From positions 143,290,476 to 143,354,475 of the forward strand of contig NC_133650.1 in NCBI RefSeq assembly GCF_009905375.1: a stretch of 64,000 bases of DNA, written 5' to 3'. This document shows, piece by piece, positions 42,091 to 54,000 of this stretch. Below the pieces are notes generated by a model. It saw nothing but the letters and a program-made list of their open reading frames with translations, was not told the DNA's origin and did no database searches. The translations under genes and the position numbers were made by a program. Positions within the stretch are counted from its first letter, which is position 1. Every line of letters starts with the position of its first letter. This DNA comes from Apium graveolens. Taxonomy: Eukaryota; Streptophyta; Magnoliopsida; Apiales; Apiaceae.

Positions 42091-45000
42091 TTAGCAGACA
42101 TCATCTGGTGAAAACTCTATATGCCCTGTGCTAAAATATGCCTGAGCGTTTTCTTCGATTTTATCAAGCCTACAAAGGAAAGGTAATACAAATAATTCTA
42201 TACGACTTTCATGATTCAAATTCTAGAAAGAAAGAATATTGGCTTCCAAATAATTAAAGGAGATTAAACAAAAATCCAATAATTCTGGACTTGCAAATGA
42301 AGAATAAAAAGAGGGAAAGCGAAAATCCTTTCCTTTTATTCTTCAGATAGTCTGTTTTTGACTTTATAATGTTAATTTTTGGTGTTTAAAGTCTAAAATC
42401 GACGTGACTATCAACTATGTTATTAGTTTAAATATTGTAGTTATATCAGTTGTTAAATCATCAAATCTTTTTTTCTTTTATTTTAATGAATTGCATCAAA
42501 GTTCTAAAGAGAATACCCTAATTAATGTATCTATTTAGTCATAGAATACAGTGAATTCTTGAGCTAAAAAACATCAGTCTGTCTCAAATATATGTGAACT
42601 CCTAGATTAAAACAAACTTCTATTTTTATATAATTCCTCATTTTCTTTTCAAGAAGTTTAAAATGTATTGTAAATGTAACAATTTAATTGGGATAGACAT
42701 ATTCAGCAAAAAAAGAGGGCAGATTACCTATAGATGTAATTAACCATAATGCCACCACTCTCACTGAAGCCTTTTTCTGATCGATTTGCCATCCAATTCA
42801 GTCTCCCAAAAGTCTGGTACAGAGTTTATCTTAAAGCTATTAAATAGTGTAACTACAAGAAGATTATAGTCTCACTTGATTATAGAAAGTTAAAATTTAT
42901 AGAGAGATAAACATAGCAACAATATCAGAAATATTACAAAAAAATACCATAAAATTATATTTGTGTTCCACATAAGATTTGAAGCAAGTGTAAGTGAAAT
43001 CATACATTTTATACAAAAGTAATACCTAATCCAATATAATTTGAGAGAGAATGGTAAATGCACACACAGAATTGCAAATGTACTAGAAGTATCTTTTGTC
43101 AAGTAAATTAGACGTACCTCTTTTATCCTTTAATTAGACCAATATATGTGAAACAATAATATTCTAAGAAATTCATTCCCATGATGTGCTTATAATAATT
43201 CAGTTTAAGTTATCTTCAGCCATGATTGCAAATGGTGAACAACACTTTGCTATATAGAGAAGGCGTCCGGTCCCTAGCAATCGTATGTTAAGGACCTTGT
43301 AAGTAACATAGGGTGTTTAGTTTGTTGGATTAGAGAATAAACGGATGTGATTAAAAAAAATTCTAAAAGTACTTTCCACGGTACCTGAAAGTACTAAATC
43401 GTTACCTCTGTAACTTTCCGCGGTACCTAAGGTTTCTCTTACTTTTGTCCACTTGGCCCCAAACTTACATAAACTATTTCATTTAAATATTTTATTTCTA
43501 ATCTTATTTATGGTTATTTTTATAATTTTTAATAAATTTATTATTCAAAAAAAAACTTTAATGCTATAAATTGAAGTTATAAATTTTTTTTCTTCTAGAT
43601 ATAATTTAAATAATTATTATAAACTTAATGACTGTTAAATATGATGAAATAAATAATTAATAATTAGTAATTTATATATTTATTTTATCATAGATGATCC
43701 ATGCAGATGATCGTATAGATAATTTTGTACTTAAGTTACGCTTGACAAAAGATGATATACATCATAAACCTCTTTGTCTAGCAGTATCTCATTTGCTCCC
43801 TTCACGGGAGGTCGAAGAACCTTGCAAAGATTCAAACCTTGTCAAAGACAAGGTGGGTGCGTGAAGAAGACCAAAAGTTTAGATATTTTCCACATGCCAC
43901 ATGGTCTAATATTCAACTTTGAGGAAAATCTACATATTTGTCTACCGGCAAATTATAAATAAAAAAAGGAACACTGAACTTTCTATAAGAGGTAATTCAT
44001 ATCTGCCACTAACCCATCATACAGAAGGTACCAGGAGGCACATGAATTTTCTTCTACTCCATCTAAAAGGATTATCATAGGTACAGATATCCAGATACTA
44101 ATGTTTTATTTTAGGTTTCTTATAAAGCAGCAATTATGACAGGTAAAGAGAATTTTATTGATCAGTCTAGGATGTATAGATATTAAAAGGATTGGGATCA
44201 TAACACTCAAACCCCAGTGGGGAAACACAGTAAGACGCTTACACTATCTATAAGCCTTAAGGATAACAGGTTGATAACTTAAGCTTAAAATATGTAGGCA
44301 GGCAGAATCATGAAAAGTTTTAGTACAGTGCAGATTTACCCTTTGACATTTTCAGTTGCATCCTTGGCATTGAAGCTTTGTCATTACATTCAGACCTAAG
44401 CTAAATCCCACACAATAACCCTGATCAAGAAGGCCTACTGCCCCAGGTACTTGGTAGTCAGGAGTACCTAGGTTTGCTTATATATAAGTTCTGAAATCAA
44501 TTTAACTAATCATCAATGCGAAATTTACATGCACCCTTATATATGACATCCTTGTCAAGACAGACAGCCACAGGTTTAGTGCTATGTAATGCAGGATTGT
44601 CAAGGTTCCCGCCAATTAATCCACACTTCCAACCAGTTTGTGGCTTACCAATGTATTTAGTCTTATGAAGAAGGCTTTGCAATACCTAACTTATTGACAA
44701 GTGATTACGTTACTTAAATTTCCGAGTTTATATCAGTGTGAATCAGTTGCAGGCAAGAGCTACTGTTTATGAAGTTTTGGCTCACATACCGCTCCATTCT
44801 GTAAGTGAAAATTTGCAACAGAGTCCAAAGCCTTTCCCCTCTTCTTTTCTTGCAAAAGATACCTGATTCGCATAATAATTTATGATAAGAAAAACAAGCC
44901 AATGAAAAAAGAAATCAAAATTGTTAGATATATTTGATAATGTCATGGCTAATATGATTTATGTTTAGTTTTCAGATCTTACTTAAACAGGATAAATCAG

Positions 45001-48000
45001 TACTTACTGGAAGTCAGAGCTTAAGGATATCAGTACTTATATTATCAGGAGATAATCATCAGAAGATGGATATCAGAACTTAAGTACTGAAGGACGTTCA
45101 GATAAAGACAACAGCTCATTAAAGGAAAGAAGATCGAGACAAACATAAGAAGAGATATGCATGAAGAAGGAATTCTATGAAGAATAGAATACTTGGAAGA
45201 AAAGATATCTGATTGATATATTTTAGGAAGCAGAATTATATTCCATATCAATTAGCGATTATCTTGTAACTGTGTAGTATATAAACACAGACATAGGGTT
45301 TACACTATACGTGTTATCATATTCGAGAAGATTATTCTTTGTAACCCTAACAGCTCTCGTGATATTTGTTCATCACTGAGAGGTAACAGTTCCATACTGT
45401 AACACAGTTTATTGTTTCAATAAAGTTTGTTTTCTGTTACTTGAGTTATTAAAGTTCGATTTAATTGTACTATACACTGTATTCACCCCCTCTACAGTGT
45501 GTGTGTGACCTAACAAGTGGTATTAGAGCCTATCTGTTAACGCACAAACAGTTTAAGATCCAAACACAATCATGTCTGAAACAAAAACTCCAACTAAGCC
45601 CACCAAAACTGAAGAACCTCCTAAGACACAAATTCAAAGCCGATATGAGACCATCAGAGTTCCCATATTGAGACCATCTGAATATCCCATATGGAAGGTG
45701 AGGATGACCATGTTTCTGGAAGCAACAGATCCAGAATATCTTGATGGAATCAAGGAAGGGCCTCACAAACCAACCAAGCTCGCGGTTGCAGTTGCAGGTG
45801 AAGCAGCAAAGACCGTACCAAAGGAGAAGAGTGATTACACTGCTGAAGACATCGCATCAATTGCTAAGGATGCTAAGGTACGACACTTACTGCATAGTGC
45901 CATTGATAATGTAATGTCAAACAGGGTAATAAACTGCAAGACTGCAAAGGAGATATGGGATGCCCTGGAAACAAGGTGTCAGGGAACTGATACGATTAAG
46001 AAGAATAGGAAGATAATACTCACTCAAGAGTATGAACACTTTGACTTAAAGGCTAATGAGTCATTGACTGATTTATATGATAGATTTGTCAAACTCTTGA
46101 ATGATCTGTCACTGGTTGATAAGGAGTATGATCTTGAAGATTCAAATCTTAAATTCCTGTTAGCTCTTCCTGAATACTGGGATTTGAAGGTAACAACAAT
46201 AAGAGACAACTACAATCTTGATGAAACAACTCTTGATGAAATTTATGGAATGCTCAAGACTCATGAACTTGAGATGGAACAAAGAAGCAAGAGGAAAGGT
46301 GTTAAGTCAAGGACAGTTGCTCTTAAGACTGAAGAAGAATCCCCCAAGTCAGCTACCTCAAGGAAAGACAAGGATAAAGCTCTTTTCACAAAGTCTGATA
46401 CTGAGTCATCAAGTTCTGAAAGTGATGATGACTCAGAATCTGAAAGTTTGCCTGAGACGGATGCTGATGAGGAGATGATGAAGCTGTGTGCTCTTATGGT
46501 GAAAGGGATCACAAAGATTGCATACAGGAAGTTTAGGAAGGGAAAAAAGTTTTCCAGGAAAGGCACAAGTTTTGGTAAGAAGAATTTCAGAAGATCTGAG
46601 AGCAGAGGAGAAAAGTCTGACAGAGGAGATTATACAAATGTCAAATGCTACAACTGTGGTGAGAAAGGCCACATATCTCCTGATTGCAAGAAAGTGAAGA
46701 GTGACAAAGGCAAGGCTCTTGTCACAAAGAAAAAAAGCTGGACAGACACCTCAGATTCTGAAAGTGAGGAGAATTATGCCTTGATGGCAAATGCTGATAG
46801 GGCAAGTGCTGAAAGCAGTTCTGAAGCTGCTGAATCAAAGGTACCTCAAACTATTTTGCCTTTCATACTGATGATATAAATGAGTTGAAAAGATATTTTA
46901 AAACCATGTTTGTTAGTTATAGAGATCAAACTTTAACATGTGAAAGATTAACCTCTGAAAATCTTACTTTTAAGAAAAGAAATGATTTCTCAGAAAAGGA
47001 GTTAATTATGTTCCATTAAACTCAGAAAGATAGAGATGATGCTTTTTATGTTAGGGATGAAGTGCTAAAAATGAATGAATCTCTAAAAACTGAGTTAGAA
47101 AAGGAAAGAGAGGTTATCAGGACTTGGACTAACTCTGGCAGAACAACTCAGAATTTATTAAGTAGTGAAAACTAGAAAGAGTGCTTAGGTTATGGAGAGG
47201 ATAAGAATGATAAAGGAACTGAAGGTATTAAGCCTGTAGTTGTTAAACAAAAGTCAAAGTTAAAACCTGTCAAGTTTGTAGCTGTAAAGTCTGCTAATGA
47301 GAAATCAGAAGTTAAAAAAGAATTAACTTCTGACAAACTAAAACAGTAATGACTAAGAAACAGCTTAAGCATAAGCTATGTTAAGAATGCAAACAAGGTA
47401 AAATCACCTAGGAAAAATAGGAATGGAAAGGAAGGTGTGAATAAAAGCAATGATTATAAGCCTGTTCCTGAAGCTCCTAGGAAAACGTGTCATAACTGTG
47501 GAAGTTCTAACCATTGGGCTTTTTTTTGCAGGAAGAATAAGAACATAAACTCTTTACCTTCAAAGTCATGAGTTAAGAGTCAGTGTGTTAGATATAAGCC
47601 ACAAAATCCTTGTTTTCATTGTGGTAGTTTATGGCATTCCATTTACACTTTTAAGGAATATCATAGTTTATACTATGATTATTATCAAATAAAACCTTCT
47701 TTAAAGAAAGTTTCCATTGTTCCTTCTAGTGTAAGTTCTGATTCAAAGTCTGATAGTATAAATTCTGATAAGAAAAATGTTAACATAAACTCTGATGCTA
47801 AATCCGCTGCAAATGTTAACAAACTTAATAAGGCCAAAGGATCCAAGCAAGTCTGGGTCCTTAAAACTAATAATTAGTGGTCTTTGTGATTGCAGGGCAA
47901 CAGGAAAAACATCCTAGTTTTGGACAATGGATGTTCAGGACATATGACTGAAAATAAAGCCCTGCTATCAGACTTTGTGGAGAAAGCTGGCCCAAGTGTT

Positions 48001-51000
48001 TCTTATGGAGATGGCAACATTGAAAAAACATTGAGATATGGCAATATCAATCTTGGGAATGTCATCATTAAAGAAGTAGCTCTGGTCTCAGGATTTAAAC
48101 ACAATCTGCTGAGTATAAGTCAAATCTGTGAGAGAGGTTATCATGTTGATTTCTTTGAAAAACACTGTGAAGTTGTAAGTAAATCTAAAGGCAAAGTTGT
48201 TCTGAAAGGATACAGGCGTGGTAACATTTATGAAGCTAAGCTTTCAACAAGTACTAATGGTTCTGCAATCTGTCTGATAAGTAGAGAATCAATTGAAGAA
48301 AGCTGGAATTGGCACAAGAAACTCTCTCATTTAAATTTCAACAATATAAATGAGTTGGTCAAGAAAGATCTTGTGAGAGGACTGCCAAAGTCAGTATTTG
48401 CTCCTGATGGCCTTTGTGATTCTTGTCAGAAGGCCAAACAAAGAAAATCTTCATTCAAGAGCAAGACTGAATCATCAATTCTCAAGCCTTATCTCTTACT
48501 ACATGTTGATTTATTTGGTCCAGTAAATATCATGTCTATTGCAAAGAAGAAATATGTTTTGGTCATAGTGGATGAGTTCACCAGATACACATGGGCGTAT
48601 TTCTTGCACAGAAAAAGTGAAACTGCATCTATCTTGATTGATCATGTCAGGCAACTGGATAAATTGGTCAAAGATACAGTAAAGATAATAAGGAGTGATA
48701 ATGGTACTGAGTTTTCAAGAATTTGATAATGGAAGAGTTCTGCAAAAACCATGGAATCAAGCAGGAATTTTTTGCTCCTGGAACTCCACAGCAAAATGGA
48801 GTTGTTGAAAGGAAGAATAGAACTCTCATTGAAGCTGCAGGTACAATGCTTGATGAAGCAAAGCTTCCAACCTATTTCTGGGCTGAAGCTGTGCAGACTG
48901 CTTGTTTTACTCAGAAAGCAACACTCATTAACAAGCAAGGAAAGACACCATATGAGATGGTGAAGAAAAAGAAGCCAAATCTGAAGTGTTTTCATGTATT
49001 TGGATGCAAGTGTTTTGTTCTTAAGACTCATCCTGAACAGCTATCCAAATTTGATCTAAAAGCTGATGAAGGGATCTTTGTTGGATATCCACTTTCCACA
49101 AAAACTTTCAGAGTCTATAACTTGAGAACAAGAGTGGTCATGGAATCTATCAATGTCTCTTTTGATGACAAGAAGATTACTGGACTTGAAGATTTTATTG
49201 ATCATGATCAACTGAGATTTGAAAATGAAGACTCAAATCGCGATACTGATAATCCTGACAATCTAAGTCCTGATACTGCAAACTCTGATGGATTGAACTC
49301 TGATGTTATTGAAACTGTGGTGACTACGCCAAAGGAAGATGCACTTATTCAGGGGGAGCATACTCAAGATCTAACCACATCTCAAGAAGAATGAATAAGG
49401 CACTTTTATTTGTCAAACTAAGTACACCAGAAACTTGCTGAAGAAATTTGGAATGCAAGATTGTTCAATTGCATCCACTCCCATGGCCACTGCAACAAAA
49501 CTGGACAAGGATACTGGTAAATCAGTAGATATTACTAAGTACAGAGGTATGATTGGCTCATTACTCTATCTAACTGCAAGTAGACCTGATATCATGTATG
49601 CTACCTGTCTTTGTGCAAGATTTCAGGCTGATCCAAGAGAACCTCACTTATTAGCTGTGAAAAGAATTTTTAAGTACCTTAAGGGTACAGCTGATCTAGG
49701 ATTGTGGTATCCTAGGAAATCAGATTTCAAGCTAATTGGTTACTCAGATGCAGATTTTGCAGGATGCAAAATTGACAGGAAAAGCACTAGTGAAAACTGC
49801 CAATTTCTTGGAGGCAGATTGGTTTCTTGGTTTATCAAGAAACAAAAGTCAATTTCCACATCAACTGCAGAAGCAGAATATATTGCTGCAGGAAGCTGAC
49901 ATTCTCTTGCCTATATAAACGAACACTTCATATAAGCCTATATATCAATTCTTTCCTCAAACACTTACTCCCTTTTCCCTCATATACACAACATCATGGT
50001 TAACTAAAATATGTTTTTAAACTATGAGACCTTCAACATGGAGTTAAGCTGTGAAGCCTGGCAGCAGAAATGACACGTCACTGCCATTCCTGATGAGATA
50101 TGAGACTCAGTTCCCCAGGAGGTACTCACCCACCTCCTGTTCTTCTACATGGACTACCATCGCCATCTGGAGCGATTAGAGAAGGAAATGCTGGAAGCTC
50201 TCCGCCAGCAAGAACGAATCATCAGACTCGCTATTCTGTTCGTCGAGAGTAGGAAGAAGAAATAACTTATTTTCTTCTTCCTGTTTTTCTTCATCGTCAG
50301 CCTTGCCCTGCTTCTTGAGCTAGATAAAGGCTGTTGATGTTAGGTTTAGCAGCTTAGGACAATCTTGTAAAGTTCTGATGTAATTTAAATTTCATGAATG
50401 TATTCTCTTAATATATTAATGAAATTTCTTTTTTTTTGCAAGTTCTTGTCTCTGAGATGTTTTGTAATGCATTGATAAATCCTGATAAATATTCATATTC
50501 TGATGACCATTTCTATTTTGATTTAAATTAAGTCCTGATCTTGCAATATCAGTGCTTATTTACTTGATTTAATTTTGGTCATTCTCATACTTGAATTTCT
50601 TCTCAGAATATTGGTGTTGCAGTGAAACATAATTGAATAAGTGAAACAGTTTCAATTTTGAATTAAAACTAATTTACCTCGATTAATGGAATTACTGGGT
50701 AAGTGGAACAGTTTTTCCTTGAAAAAATGCAAGTGGACATTTTATCAAACACCTAACAGGCACTCTTAAATCTCAATTATTCTCATGGCACCTAAGGATT
50801 TGATCATTGATGGAGCCAAATTTGTTCCAAATAACTATGCTGCAATTCTTGATAATGCTGAAGCTCCGTCTGAGTTGCATTTTGAGCAAGATCTTGCACA
50901 CAGTGAAATTGGGTATGCATTGACCCAACCTTCAGTCTTTTCGAGCCAATAAGTTCTGACGTTTTGGCGAACTGGGCACTTTGATAATGGTGGTGCAAAT

Positions 51001-54000
51001 GGTACTCCCAGTATTGTTTTCGAAGTGGATGATTCTACACATGTGGAACTCCTGGTACAATTCGCAAAGCCCTACATTTACCAGAAGGTTGTATTTTTTC
51101 AACCCCGGAGGAATCAGCTCTACAGGAGTTAATGGCCAGTTTGGGGTATGAGCAGAGTTTGGCTAAGCTTGGGCAGTTGAAACAGGCTCATATCAGAAAG
51201 GAATGAAGTTTTTTTCTTCGACTGCATCACTAAAGCTTTTGGGAATAAGTGTTCCAACTTTGATGCCATCCCTATAATGAGTCAGCACATCGGATATGCT
51301 ATCATTAACCAAACTCATTTTGATTTTGCAAATGCTGTGATAGGTTTCATTGGGGATAGGATGACAGAGGATAGGAATGTAGTTTACTTTCCAAGATTCC
51401 GTCAGCTTATATATAGTTTTTGTTGTGCTGATGAACCCCAACCTGCCAGTACCTTAACTCCACCTTTCAAAATTGCAAAACGAGCCTTTAATGACTTGGT
51501 AAATGCTGATACTAAGAAAAAGGTGGTTAGACCTTTACAGATTTTTCAGTCTGTAAAACAGATCTTGGTAAATGCTGATCCTGAAACCTATAGATCTGTT
51601 TATTCTGATGTCCAACCAACCACCACATCCCAAACACCACGACAACCATCAGAACATACCACTCATCCATCTATACCTCAACCATCCCTCAGAACATATC
51701 TTAAATCATATCTCTCTACTTCACAGACAGCTCAACCCTCATCCTCAACACCTACTGTGAAGCCTTCATCTTCCAAGCCTAAGAGGACAAAGACCGTTCT
51801 TCAAACACCTCAGAAGAGAAGGAGGATTGTTTTGAGAGATGAGTCTGATAGTAAGGAACAGGTTTCTACATCAGAACCTGTTGTCAAAGAACCTGAGAAA
51901 GTTCCTTCTCAGAAGGATTCTGGAATTGGGGGATCTAAGCTACTCAAAAGGCTTAGAAGAATGACTTCTGCTGAACCTCCCAAGGAATCCCATCTTCAAA
52001 AAGATACAAGAAACAGAGAGCAAAAATGCCAGTTTCAGATGATGAGGAAGCAGCACCTAAGGAAGGAGATTAGGAATCTCTGATCTCACAAGAAAAGGAA
52101 TCTGCTCAAGCCCCTGCTTCTCCATTAACTCCAACTAATGAAGCAGCTACTGAAATGGCTAACACACCATCTGTGTCTCCTGTTCACAAGACTGTATCTC
52201 TTGTTGATCCAGGCACAAGTGCTGAAATTGATATCCAGAACTTGGTTGTGCCTGAAGTGCTTTACTTAGAAGCTCCAACAACAACTAATCCATCAACAAC
52301 ACCTGTTACTGATGCTGCTCAAACTCCAGAACTATTTACTACACCTTCTCTGCATTTAGATGCTGATGATCAGAATATAGGTGAACATCAGGATATGGCT
52401 GTTGATCAGAACTTAGAACCAGATCAGCAATTAGAGGATGATGCTGAAGCCTCAATTGCTTCTCATACTGTTGTTTTATCAGAAGATACTGATTCTGAAA
52501 GTTCTGATGCTGCAAATGCTGGAGATACTGGTGATGCTGCTCCAAATGCAGATGCTGATGAAGCAGGTCCTTCAGGACATGTCCCTCAACAAACTGTTCT
52601 TAAATCTGAACTAGTTAAGAAGTTTGTCATCAGAGAAGCACCAGTGCCTTGGAATGAAACTCCTGCAGGACAGGAGTGGACTAAGGAATGGAACTCAGTT
52701 ACCTGTGTTCCATCTGCAAAGAATCTTGCTGAGCACTTGACAAAAGCTGATGAGATGTTAATTACTGATGATTTCAAAACACAGCTTAGAGTCACTGCAT
52801 TGAGTACTAAACATCTACAAGGTCTCCATTCAACTACTCATGCAGAGTTACATAAGATTCATGAAGAATTAATGAAGCAAGAACAAGTTTAGAAAATTGA
52901 CAAAAAAAATTCTTCCAACCTACCTTTGACAGAGTTGCTACCTTTGACAGAGTTGCTTATATTGAGAAGACTCAAGAGAAACAACAAGCTCAGATTGATG
53001 ATATTCTGAAAAATCAAGCTTCTCAGCAATCTCAACTTAATGAAATCCAAGCCTCAGTGGAATTGCTTGTCTCTCTTCTCTTACCTGCTAATACCAAAAA
53101 GGGGGAGAAAATAATTAAGTCAAAATGCAAAACTGATAAGACACTGAAGGGGAAGGATGATGAAAAAGATGACCATGGAAACTCTGGAATGGGTAGAGGT
53201 CATAGTCAAGGTAGATGTTTCTTATCAAGAAAAGCTGAAATCACAAGTCACAGGACAAGTTCTGATACTGGAAAAAGAATTACTTCTGCTACTGGTAAAA
53301 GGATAAGTTCTGATGAACTTTTAGATCTTGATGAAGAAATATCAAGACAGTTATTTCTTCAGGAAAATCCAGGATTGGACTTGGAGAGTTTAATGGAAGA
53401 AGAATCCAGACTTAAATCAGGAAAAGTCAAATCTAAATCTGAAGCTTCTGGTAAAAAGACACTTTCAAAACTCAAAGGCATTGTGATAAAAGAAAGGATA
53501 AATCCTGAAGCAACCATGGCTAAATCACAACTGCAGATAGATCCAAGGTCCAAGGGCAAAGAAAAAGTTGGTGAACCTATCAAGGTTTATGTGCCTCCTG
53601 TGAATGAAGAAATTACTGATGAAGATGATGATCTTGCTCTGACTTCAAGAAAAGTTTTTAAGAAAACCTCTGACATGGCTCAAGTTGTTCAGAGTCAAGA
53701 GATAGTAAGTTCTGATATTTCAAAGAAGCAAGTAACCTCTGACATAGCTCAAGTTAACTTGATATCAGAAGATAAATCAAAGACACTCCTACCAGGATTC
53801 ACTAAAGCAAAACAGACTCAACCTTTGAAGACTGTTGCAAGAGGTTTTGAAGCAAGAGTGGTTACTGGAAAGGAAGCAAGAGATAAAACTGGATTGGGAA
53901 GTGCTGATGAAAGAAGAATACAGAACACTACCAATGATCCAACTTCCTTAACTGAGCAATTCCTGAGAGATTGAATCAACTGGAATCTGTACAAATGGTT

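Noticed and set aside
43774..43962. 62-codon plus-strand ORF with Cys/Arg-rich composition
   Set aside because: Short, in an MCD intron, no homology that I recognise and no splice partner.
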